The notes under the pieces are model-generated. The model ran no database searches. It saw nothing but the letters and a program-made list of their open reading frames with translations, and had not been told where the DNA came from. Shown here one piece after another: positions 1 through 6,340 of a stretch of DNA of 6,462 bases (positions are counted from its first letter, which is position 1; every line of letters begins with the position of its first letter). The DNA lies in the NCBI GenBank assembly GCA_029287755.1, contig JARFQM010000423.1, positions 1 through 6,462 on the forward strand, given 5' to 3'. Made by a program: the position numbers and the translations under genes. Origin of the DNA: Desulfofustis sp. GTDB lineage: Bacteria > Desulfobacterota > Desulfobulbia > Desulfobulbales > Desulfocapsaceae.

Positions 1-156
1 GCATCCGAGCGTCCGGATCTTCTTCCTGTATTCAGCTTCAACGGCATAGGACTCTGGCTTGCCAAAGAACGCGGCAGGGGCAAGCTGGTTGGTACGAGCT
101 CCCGCTACAAACACTGGCAGGACCTGCAGGGCAGGATGCCCGAAGGACTCAATTGA
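1..156 (+). CDS. lapG: C-terminal end of a probable LapG-like periplasmic cysteine protease (partial)
   Basis: The window opens inside an open frame that gives 51 codons before a TGA at 154-156; the start lies to the left. The visible tail includes PVFSFNGIGLWLAKERGRGK and then an SSRYKHWQDLQGRM stretch. This fits my recollection of the tail of transglutaminase-like cysteine proteases of the LapG family: an aromatic-Asn-Gly-Leu-Trp strand, then a Ser-Arg...Trp-x-Asp-Leu helix. The catalytic Cys-His-Asp residues would lie upstream, so they cannot be checked here. LapG proteases are periplasmic and calcium-dependent. They cut the N-terminus of a T1SS-exported adhesin and are bound by LapD. The strongest support is position: the stop is 9 nt before the lapD start, and lapG-lapD pairs are typically adjacent. 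The open frame and stop are certain; the family name rests largely on context. Confidence 0.6.
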   Translation, partial: ASERPDLLPVFSFNGIGLWLAKERGRGKLVGTSSRYKHWQDLQGRMPEGLN

Positions 157-160
157 GGTG
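155..160 (+). promoter_or_regulatory. lapD ribosome binding site overlapping the upstream stop codon
   Basis: GAGGTG lies 5 nt before the ATG at 166 and shares bases with the TGA stop at 154-156 of the preceding gene. This supports the chosen lapD start and suggests translational coupling of the lapG-like gene and lapD. Confidence 0.7.
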
Positions 161-165
161 AAGTC

Positions 166-2130
166 ATGACACTGCACAGACAACTTCTGCTGTTTACGCT
201 TATTCTCTGCTTCTTCCTGTTTGTCGGGGTATGGATCTACAAGCTCCAGACCACCAGGATATTTCTGCAGAATCAGCTCGAAGTCCACGCCCAGGATACT
301 GCTACTTCGCTGGCGCTGTCACTGTCTCCCCTGGTCGGCGGGGACGATCTGGCTGCCGTGGAGACGATGATGAACGCTATTTTCGACCGCGGCTACTACA
401 GACAAATCTCTTTATCAGATATCGACGGTACAGTGGTGGTCAAGCGTGTGCTGCCAGTCGCCGTAGATGGGGTGCCGGACTGGTTCATCGAGATGCTTCC
501 CCTGGAAACACCCGGCGGCGAGTCCCTGATCATGACCGGCTGGAAACGCGCCGGGACACTTTATGTGGAAAGTCATCCAGGCTATGCCTACCAGACGCTG
601 TGGCAGACCTTTATCCGCATCACCGGCTATTTTCTGCTGACGGGTCTCATCGTTTTCGTCATCGGCAGTACTGCCTTGAAGTATCTTCTTCGCCCCCTGC
701 GCCGGGTCGAAGAGCAGGCCGATTCGATCTGCAGAAGAGAATATACCATCCAGGAGCCTCTGCCCAAAACCCGGGAACTCAAACGGGTGGTAACTTCGAT
801 GAACAAGATGACTACCCGGGTCCGGGAGATGTTTGAAGAACAGTCGCAGATAGCTGAGAAGTTGCGGCAGAACGCCTACGGTGACTCTCTTACCGGACTT
901 GGTAACCGGCGATTTCTTGAAGGACAGATCGATGGCACGATGACCGGCAGCGAGAAGGTAGTCAAGGGGGTTTTTCTCTTTGTCCAGATTCAGGGGCTGC
1001 AGAAAATTAACGACGAGAAAGGCTACGGTGCCGGCGACGAGCTGCTGCTGAGAAGCGCAGAAATTATCGCTGAAATTCTCGGACCTGAAATACCGCACAG
1101 CAGCGCCCGACTCACCGGCGGCGACTTCGGCATATTTCTGCCCGATGCGGACAAGGATGACGGTGAGAAGATTGCCTCCAGACTGGCCGATCGCCTCGCC
1201 GCGCTCCCAGGCGAAGGTCTGACCCTCTCCGATGAGGTGTTCAGTATCGGAGGTGTCTACTACAGCAGCCACTGCACCTTCAGAGACCTGCTTGCCAAAG
1301 CCGACACTGCCCTGGCTGTCTCGAAGCACGAGGGTCCCAACAGCTGGCATCTCGAACCTGCCGATTGCGAAGATGGCCAGCCGCATCAAGGCAAGGTGTG
1401 GTGGCGCCAGAACCTGGAGCAATCCCTGGCGGACCGGGCCATCAACCTCTACGGCCAGCATGTGGTGCACACCGGCGCACCCGCGGTGCCTCTGCACATG
1501 GAACTCTATTCGCGAATTACCATCGACCAGGAACGCGAAGTAGCGGCCGGCGTCTTCATCCCCCTGGCCGAGCGAGCCGATGTTATCACCCAGCTTGACC
1601 GCAGGGTTGTTGAGTTGGTCCTGGACACCTATCATTCATGGCAGGACAGAAAACTGGCGGTCAACCTGTCGGTCACCTCCCTCCTGGATGCGGAATTTGT
1701 CGACTGGCTTTTGAGTCGATTACATACCCAGGCTGATAAAACGCTGGAAATCTATTTCGAGCTCTCTGAAATCAGTGCGGTTCGCAACCTCGACGCGGTA
1801 ACAGCCTTCAGCCGTCAGGTCAAAGAGCTGGGACACGATATAGGAATTGATCATTTCGGACGAAGCTTCAGCAATTTTGGCTACCTCAAGTCGTTGCAGC
1901 CCGAGTATGTCAAGATAGACAGGACCTTCACCAGGGAGCTGGAATCCGGTGACAGCGACGCCTTCTTTTTTGTCGGGTCGCTAAGAAGTGTGGCGCACAG
2001 CCTGGACATCAAAGTGATTGGCGAGGGGGTGGAAACCGATGCACAGCGCACCCTGTTCGAAGAGTTGAGAGTGGACGGTTTCCAGGGGTATCTTGTCGAG
2101 CAGCCGGTTCTAATGACCTCGAAAATCTGA
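166..2130 (+). CDS. lapD: LapD-like inner-membrane c-di-GMP receptor (periplasmic sensor-HAMP-degenerate GGDEF-degenerate EAL)
   Basis: This 654-aa protein likely binds cytoplasmic c-di-GMP and, inside-out, controls capture of the protease LapG in the periplasm. Visible order: membrane helix about residues 7-25; periplasmic LapD/MoxY-N-type domain about 26-150; second helix about 152-174; HAMP about 171-225 with a conserved Pro (RPL, 175-177); a linker helix; GGDEF domain about 236-395, opening DSLTGLGNRR; EAL domain about 415-654. The periplasmic domain has a Gly-Trp pair (G125-W126), placed like the Trp that Pseudomonas LapD inserts into LapG. The GGDEF signature reads GGDFG (318-322). The EAL position reads ELY (446-448), and the usual DDFG is DHFG (562-565), although GEGVET (619-624) and QGYL (640-643) persist. 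Loss of catalytic motifs argues for a receptor, not a cyclase or phosphodiesterase. Length matches LapD (about 650 aa). The start has a good RBS. The upstream neighbour is the LapG-like gene. Confidence 0.9.
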   Translation: MTLHRQLLLFTLILCFFLFVGVWIYKLQTTRIFLQNQLEVHAQDTATSLALSLSPLVGGDDLAAVETMMNAIFDRGYYRQISLSDIDGTVVVKRVLPVAVDGVPDWFIEMLPLETPGGESLIMTGWKRAGTLYVESHPGYAYQTLWQTFIRITGYFLLTGLIVFVIGSTALKYLLRPLRRVEEQADSICRREYTIQEPLPKTRELKRVVTSMNKMTTRVREMFEEQSQIAEKLRQNAYGDSLTGLGNRRFLEGQIDGTMTGSEKVVKGVFLFVQIQGLQKINDEKGYGAGDELLLRSAEIIAEILGPEIPHSSARLTGGDFGIFLPDADKDDGEKIASRLADRLAALPGEGLTLSDEVFSIGGVYYSSHCTFRDLLAKADTALAVSKHEGPNSWHLEPADCEDGQPHQGKVWWRQNLEQSLADRAINLYGQHVVHTGAPAVPLHMELYSRITIDQEREVAAGVFIPLAERADVITQLDRRVVELVLDTYHSWQDRKLAVNLSVTSLLDAEFVDWLLSRLHTQADKTLEIYFELSEISAVRNLDAVTAFSRQVKELGHDIGIDHFGRSFSNFGYLKSLQPEYVKIDRTFTRELESGDSDAFFFVGSLRSVAHSLDIKVIGEGVETDAQRTLFEELRVDGFQGYLVEQPVLMTSKI

Positions 2131-2200
2131 GGTGCGGAGTTTTTTGCTGAAGGCTAATTTGAAAAATCGGTATTTGGGCTCAAGATCAAGGAGCGTGTGG

Positions 2201-2252
2201 AAATTTTACCGCAGGCATACAGTAAATATTCCGAGGATAAAATTTGCCTGCG
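2201..2252. repeat. Two interleaved 8-bp inverted repeats between convergent genes
   Basis: AAATTTTA (2201-2208) pairs perfectly with TAAAATTT (2238-2245), and CGCAGGCA (2210-2217) pairs perfectly with TGCCTGCG (2245-2252). The two pairs cross each other, so they could form alternative hairpins or a pseudoknot-like fold, but not one simple stem. They lie in the gap between the 3' ends of lapD and the minus-strand gene, where a terminator is expected. Neither arm is followed by a strong T-run on either strand, so I do not call a classical intrinsic terminator. Apart from this I see nothing coding in 2131-2293. Confidence 0.4.
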
Positions 2253-2293
2253 CAACGCAGAGACTGAGTAAAAAGACAATTTTTCAAGGTGGC

Positions 2294-2629
2294 CTAAAGT
2301 ATGTCGTCGACGGTCAGATCCGCACCGACTTCCTGCATCTTACGGCGGACGTCCTTTCTGGTGCCGAGTTTCGCCCGCGCCTCCTCGGGCAGGTCGGTCA
2401 ACATGATGACCTTGTTCCGGATCAGTACCTCGATAAGATCGTCGAGTACCCGGATCATCTTTTTGTCGGCCTCCTCCAGCAGAGCCTCGTAGGTTCCCGG
2501 ATCATGCTCGCTGGCCAGAAACTCCTGCAATTCCTGCTCGGTGACCGGGGTCAGTTCAGCTTTTCCGGAATCCTTGTCTTTACGTATGGCGACAATCTTA
2601 CCTTCTTTATCCCTTTCCGCATAGAACAT
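2294..2629 (-). CDS. Conserved uncharacterised 111-aa protein ('tryptophan synthase subunit beta-like' family)
   Basis: A small, highly charged, probably cytosolic protein with no signal peptide and no membrane helix. The N-terminus MFYAERDKEGKIVAI looks like a beta-hairpin. A mostly helical region follows, with the family-like core at about residues 57-98: KMIRVLDDLIEVLIRNKVIM, then a TDLPEEA motif and a basic RKDVRRK segment. Small proteins with this RVLEDLIE...IxFTDLP pattern occur in Pseudomonas and relatives. They are often called 'tryptophan synthase subunit beta-like', but nothing here resembles the PLP-binding TrpB enzyme, so that label should not be taken as function. The ATG at 2629 has a strong purine-rich SD (GGGGAGGG on the minus strand, about 5 nt before it), and the stop is TAG. 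It runs against lapD and lapB, so it is transcriptionally separate. I see no known functional link to the Lap system. Confidence 0.82.
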   Translation of the reverse strand: MFYAERDKEGKIVAIRKDKDSGKAELTPVTEQELQEFLASEHDPGTYEALLEEADKKMIRVLDDLIEVLIRNKVIMLTDLPEEARAKLGTRKDVRRKMQEVGADLTVDDIL

Positions 2630-2670
2630 GACGTCCCTCCCCTTGGATCTGCCGTTGCAGGTTACCTTAG

Positions 2671-2676
2671 ATTATA
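2671..2676 (-). promoter_or_regulatory. Candidate -10 box for the minus-strand 111-aa gene
   Basis: The minus strand reads exactly TATAAT here. A transcript would start about 35 nt before the ATG at 2629, a sensible leader length. No good TTGACA-like -35 is visible at 16-18 bp spacing. An 8-bp palindrome, TACGCGTA (2683-2690), sits just upstream of the box in the spacer and could be a regulator contact. The call rests on the exact -10 match and the AT-rich setting. Confidence 0.4.
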
Positions 2677-2724
2677 TCCAAATACGCGTAAAAACTCCTG
2701 CTTTTTCGATTTTTCTTTTTATTT

Positions 2725-2750
2725 TAAATATCCAACATGTATGATATTTA
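2725..2750. promoter_or_regulatory. 26-bp near-perfect dyad upstream of lapB, candidate operator
   Basis: The half-sites TAAATATC (2725-2732) and GATATTTA (2743-2750) are perfect reverse complements. The centre is the palindrome ACATGT (2735-2740), flanked by two unmatched pairs. In all, 11 of 13 base pairs of the dyad are symmetric. It ends 24 bp before the lapB ATG and overlaps a possible -10 (TATGAT, 2740-2745), the usual place for a repressor or a close-binding dimeric regulator. The sequence does not match any consensus I can name with confidence. It is AT-rich, which raises the chance of accidental symmetry, but the length and nested centre are unusual. Confidence 0.45.
2740..2745 (+). 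promoter_or_regulatory. Possible -10 box for the lapBC operon
   Basis: TATGAT matches five of six bases of the sigma-70 -10 consensus and lies in the AT-rich divergent region 30 bp before the lapB ATG. The upstream -35 position is T-rich (around 2716-2722) and only weakly resembles TTGACA. The leader would be short, about 22-24 nt. This is tentative; a promoter using another sigma factor or activator is equally possible. Confidence 0.25.
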
Positions 2751-2774
2751 GAGCGAGAATTTTCCAGAGACACC

Positions 2775-4982
2775 ATGACAGAGCACTCAGCTAATACAAC
2801 CCGGCAGAACGCGACCATCACATCAGAAAATGATGTGGAGTCATCGTGGAAGATCAGCAATGTGAGCGACACCGTCGATGATCCGATCGCCGACTGTCTG
2901 GTAATCCTCTCCAGGATATACGGTCAACCAATCTCCAGAACCGCACTCCGGGCCGGCCTGCCGCTGGAAAAGAACCGTCTTTCGGTGAGCCTCGCCGCGC
3001 GGGCTGCCGCCCGTGCGGGACTCTCCTCCCGGGTGCTGTCACGTTCGATTCACCAGATGTCCACCCTGGAGCTGCCCTGCATTCTGCTTCTCACAGCGGG
3101 CAAGGCGTGCGTGCTCACCGACATCGACTTCAGCGCCCAGACGCTGACCGTTATCATGCCCGAGTCGGGCATGGGCAAGGAACATCTTCCCATAGCCGAG
3201 TTGGAAAAGAATTACACCGGGTACGCGATTTTCGTGCACCCGTCGTTCGATCGCCTGAAGGACGCCTCCACCCTGGAACGCCCCACCCAGAAAAGCTGGT
3301 TCTGGGGAAAAATGCTGTCTTCCTGGCGTATCTACCGGGATGTGCTGGTGGCCAGCTTTTTAATAAATGTCATGGGTCTGGCCACTCCGTTCTTCATCCT
3401 CAACGTTTATGATCGAGTCATTCCCAACAGTGCCTTCGAAACACTGTGGGTCCTGGCCATAGGCATTGCCATCGTCTATTTCTTTTCACTTTTGATGCAG
3501 AGCCTGCGCGGCTATTTCGTCGACCTGGCGGGCCAGAAAGCAAGTCTCAACATGTCCGCCGAGCTGATCGAGAAGACGCTGGGTATGAAGATGTCCGCCA
3601 GGCCCGAATCGGTCGGCGCCTACTCCAATAAAATCCAGCAGTTCGATTCGATTCGCGATTTCATCACCTCCTTTTCGATCACCGCGCTGATCGACATGCC
3701 TTTTGTCATTCTGGCCTTGTTGGTCATCTGGTACCTGGCCGGGCCCATCGTTTTCGTCCATATAGTGGCCATCTGTTTTCTGATTATCTATTCATTGCTT
3801 ATTCATCAGCCACTGAAAACCGCCATAGAAAACACCTATCAGGCCACCTCGAAGAAAAACGCGATTCTGGTGGAGGGTCTCTCCGGCCTGGAAAATCTCA
3901 AAATGCTCGGCGCCGAAAGCAAAGTCCAGAAGGACTGGGAGGATTCCATCTCCCTGATTGCCCGCTGGGGCTCGCGCTCCAGGTTTCTGTCCACCTCGGT
4001 CAACCATATCGCCTCCTTCGTCCAGAACGGCACCGTGGTCGCCGTGGTTATCGCGGGCGTCTACTCCATTTCCGAGGGGTTTCTGACCCAGGGCGGGCTG
4101 ATCGCCATCGTCATCCTGACCCGGCAGGCGATTGCGCCCGTTACCCAGTTTGTGGGTCTGCTGGCCCGTTATCACCGGGCCCGCGCCGCCTATCAGACCC
4201 TCAAAAAGATAATGACGGTACCGGTCGAACGGCCGCCCGAGTCGACTTTTCTGCATCGTGCAACCCTGCGCGGTGCGGTTGAATTCAAAAGCGTGTCATT
4301 CAAATATCCCGATCAGAATGCTTATGCGCTCAAAGACGTCTCTTTTGCACTCGAGGCCGGCGAACACGTGGGCGTGATCGGCTCCATCGGCTCGGGCAAA
4401 AGCACCCTGGGCAAGCTCCTGATGGGCCTCTACGAACCGGAACAAGGCATGGTCACCGTCGACGGCACCGACACCCGCCAGATCGACCCCAACGACCTGC
4501 GCTACTTTATCGGCTGCGTGCCGCAGGATATCACGCTCTTTCGGGGCTCGGTGAAGGACAATATCATCATGGGCCATCCCCATGTTGAGGATGAGGCGAT
4601 ACTCCGAGCTGCCGAGCTCTCGGGAGTCACCGAAATCGTCAGAAAACACAGCGCCGGATTTGATATGCCGGCAGGCGAGCAGGGACGGAGCCTGTCAGGC
4701 GGTCAGCGCCAGACGGTGGCGCTGGCCCGGGCGCTTCTCCATGACCCGCCGATTCTGATACTGGACGAACCGAGCAGCTCCATGGATGCCCGCACGGAAA
4801 AGCGCCTCTGCAACAACCTCAAGAGTATCCTGGAGGGCAAAACCCTGGTCCTGGTGACCCATCGCGCGTCCCTGCTGACCCTGGTCGACCGGGTAATTGT
4901 ACTCGATAACGGCTCGATCCGGGCAGATGGACCGAAAGACAATATTCTCGAGGCCATTCAGCGCGGGCAGCTGAGCTTGTAA
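2775..4982 (+). CDS. lapB: LapB-like type I secretion ABC transporter (inactive C39-like domain, permease and ATPase in one chain)
   Basis: This 735-aa inner-membrane exporter likely drives ATP-dependent secretion of a large repeat adhesin together with the next gene product and a TolC-like channel. An N-terminal C39 peptidase-like domain covers about residues 35-160. Where active peptidases have the catalytic Cys (DCG), this one reads DPI (36-38), so it should dock substrate, not cut it. Six membrane helices span about 185-455. The nucleotide-binding domain spans about 500-735: Walker A GSIGSGKST (536-544), Q-loop Gln584, signature LSGGQ (640-644), Walker B LILDE (661-665) and H-loop His696, all intact. 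The ATG at 2775 has only a weak purine-rich SD (AGAGA), but no other ATG lies between it and an in-frame stop at 2742-2744, and the N-terminal domain needs this start. 'LapB' here means the Pseudomonas adhesin exporter, not the E. coli LPS regulator. A generic T1SS ATPase for another RTX-like substrate is the alternative. Confidence 0.92.
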   Translation: MTEHSANTTRQNATITSENDVESSWKISNVSDTVDDPIADCLVILSRIYGQPISRTALRAGLPLEKNRLSVSLAARAAARAGLSSRVLSRSIHQMSTLELPCILLLTAGKACVLTDIDFSAQTLTVIMPESGMGKEHLPIAELEKNYTGYAIFVHPSFDRLKDASTLERPTQKSWFWGKMLSSWRIYRDVLVASFLINVMGLATPFFILNVYDRVIPNSAFETLWVLAIGIAIVYFFSLLMQSLRGYFVDLAGQKASLNMSAELIEKTLGMKMSARPESVGAYSNKIQQFDSIRDFITSFSITALIDMPFVILALLVIWYLAGPIVFVHIVAICFLIIYSLLIHQPLKTAIENTYQATSKKNAILVEGLSGLENLKMLGAESKVQKDWEDSISLIARWGSRSRFLSTSVNHIASFVQNGTVVAVVIAGVYSISEGFLTQGGLIAIVILTRQAIAPVTQFVGLLARYHRARAAYQTLKKIMTVPVERPPESTFLHRATLRGAVEFKSVSFKYPDQNAYALKDVSFALEAGEHVGVIGSIGSGKSTLGKLLMGLYEPEQGMVTVDGTDTRQIDPNDLRYFIGCVPQDITLFRGSVKDNIIMGHPHVEDEAILRAAELSGVTEIVRKHSAGFDMPAGEQGRSLSGGQRQTVALARALLHDPPILILDEPSSSMDARTEKRLCNNLKSILEGKTLVLVTHRASLLTLVDRVIVLDNGSIRADGPKDNILEAIQRGQLSL

Positions 4983-4986
4983 GGAG
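4981..4986 (+). promoter_or_regulatory. lapC ribosome binding site supporting a GTG start
   Basis: AAGGAG overlaps the lapB stop codon (TAA, 4980-4982) and lies 11 nt before the GTG at 4998. The spacing is slightly long but usable. No in-frame ATG lies near, and the downstream N-terminus fits the family, so GTG is the likely start. The overlap implies coupled translation of lapB and lapC. Confidence 0.6.
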
Positions 4987-4997
4987 TAAAACTGACG

Positions 4998-6338
4998 GTG
5001 AGCAAGAACGCTTCACAGAAAAAATTTCGCCAGAAAGATCTCGATCTGGTCACCGATATCAGGACAACTATTCTGGTCGAGTCTCCCCGGGGAGGCAGGT
5101 CACTGATCTGGCTCACCCTCATTCTCTTTGTCTGTGCAATTTACTGGGCTTCGATTTCCGAAGTGGAGGAAGTGACCAGGGGCCTGGGCAAGGTCATTCC
5201 CTCCAGCCAGATCCAGATTATTCAGAACCTCGAAGGGGGAATTCTGGCCGAAACCTATGTCAATATCGGCGATATCGTCGACAAAGGGCAGTTACTGATG
5301 CGGCTTGACGAAAAACGTTTTTCAGCGCCGTACAAGGAGTACCGCCTCAAGTATCTGGCCCTCATCGCCAGAGCTGCCAGACTCATTGCTGAGACGGAAA
5401 TCACCGAAATGATACTTCCCGCGGAATTGGAACAGGAAAACGCGGCCATCGCCGCCCGCGAATGGCAACTCTACAACTCGCGCAAGGAGGAACTGGCCAC
5501 CACCATCGAAATCCTCGAAGAAAAAGCCAAGCAGCGGCGCCAGGATATTGCCGAACTCGAGGAGAAACTCACCGAGGTGACCAGGACTTACCAACTGTTG
5601 AAGAGAGAGATCGAACTCACCGAGCCGCTCGTGGGTCAAGGAGCCGTTTCGGAAGTTGAGCTGTTGCGACTGCAGCGAGAGGCCTCGACCATGCTGGGCG
5701 ACATCGCCGCCACCAAGCTGGCCATACCAAGAGTCAGATCCCAATTGCAGGAAGCCTTGAAAGAGATCAAGGAAGAGCAGCTCCAGTTCTCCAACAGTGC
5801 CAAGAAAGAACTCAACGAGGTTCAGGCTGAGCTTGACGCCCTCTCGGCCACCTCGGTGGCTCTCGCCGACCGGCTGGAGCGGACCTCGATACGCTCTCCG
5901 GTGTATGGCACGGTGAAACAGGTGCTGGTCAATACCGTCGGCGGGGTTATCCAGCCCGGCATGGACCTCATTGAGATCGTACCGCTGGAGGACACACTTC
6001 TGGTGGAGGCCCAGATTAAACCGGCCGACATCGCTTTTCTGCGACCGGAACAAAAGGCAACGGTCAAATTTACCGCCTACGATTTCACCATCTACGGCGG
6101 GCTTGAGGCGCAGCTCGAATACATAAGCGCCGATTCGGTTATTGATGAAAAAGGCAATGCCTATTACCAGGTCAATGTGCGAACCAACCAGAATTATCTC
6201 ATGGGTAAAGAAGGCAAAATGCCGATTATTCCAGGTATGGTTGCGACTGTGGATATCTTGACCGGCAAAAAAACCATTCTGTCTTACCTTTTGAAACCCA
6301 TACTCAAAGCAAAACAGACTGCTCTGCGTGAACGATAA
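4998..6338 (+). CDS. lapC: LapC-like HlyD-family membrane fusion (periplasmic adaptor) protein of the type I secretion system
   Basis: This 446-aa adaptor likely bridges the LapB-like exporter and an outer-membrane TolC-like channel across the periplasm. Visible parts: a short basic cytoplasmic tail (1-34), one membrane anchor (about 35-53, RSLIWLTLILFVCAIYWASI), then SEVEEVTRGLGKVIPSSQIQ leading into the first lipoyl half (QNLEGGILAE, 76-85). A long Glu/Lys-rich coiled coil follows (about 145-290), including the LVGQGAVSEVELLRLQRE hairpin segment (211-228). The second lipoyl half (about 293-328) begins RTSIRSPVYGTVK. The beta-barrel and C-terminal region ends with the family hallmark PGMVATVDILTGKKTILSYL (412-431). 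Length and order match HlyD/LapC proteins with no missing part. It starts 15 nt after lapB ends with GTG and is surely in the same operon. The exact substrate is inferred from the lapG-lapD neighbours. Confidence 0.92.
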   Translation: MSKNASQKKFRQKDLDLVTDIRTTILVESPRGGRSLIWLTLILFVCAIYWASISEVEEVTRGLGKVIPSSQIQIIQNLEGGILAETYVNIGDIVDKGQLLMRLDEKRFSAPYKEYRLKYLALIARAARLIAETEITEMILPAELEQENAAIAAREWQLYNSRKEELATTIEILEEKAKQRRQDIAELEEKLTEVTRTYQLLKREIELTEPLVGQGAVSEVELLRLQREASTMLGDIAATKLAIPRVRSQLQEALKEIKEEQLQFSNSAKKELNEVQAELDALSATSVALADRLERTSIRSPVYGTVKQVLVNTVGGVIQPGMDLIEIVPLEDTLLVEAQIKPADIAFLRPEQKATVKFTAYDFTIYGGLEAQLEYISADSVIDEKGNAYYQVNVRTNQNYLMGKEGKMPIIPGMVATVDILTGKKTILSYLLKPILKAKQTALRER

Positions 6339-6340
6339 AG

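Noticed and set aside
415..1635. Long open frame of 406 codons on the minus strand opposite lapD
   Set aside because: It lies wholly antisense to a gene with clear domain motifs, and its composition is unlike a folded protein family that I recognise. It is a by-product of codon bias in lapD.
2116..2145. Possible intrinsic terminator at the end of lapD (ACCTC...GAGGT, then six Ts)
   Set aside because: The stem is only 5 bp with an 8-nt loop, and six unpaired bases separate it from the T-run. This is too weak to call.
2270..2287. AAAAA-GACAA-TTTTT hairpin near the 3' end of the minus-strand gene
   Set aside because: The stem is five A-T pairs only, with no GC-rich base. It is expected by chance in AT-rich intergenic DNA.
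2294..2629. Reading the 111-aa protein as tryptophan synthase or as an antitoxin/toxin
   Set aside because: It has no PLP lysine motif, no TrpB fold segments and no partner gene overlapping it. The common database label appears to be historical.
2132..2794. 220-codon + strand open frame across the gap and the small gene
   Set aside because: It spans the complement of the convincing minus-strand 111-aa gene, the AT-rich regulatory region and the start of lapB. It has no RBS and no recognisable domain.
5322..6053. 243-codon minus-strand open frame inside lapC
   Set aside because: It is the antisense shadow of the coiled-coil part of the HlyD-family protein, with no family resemblance.
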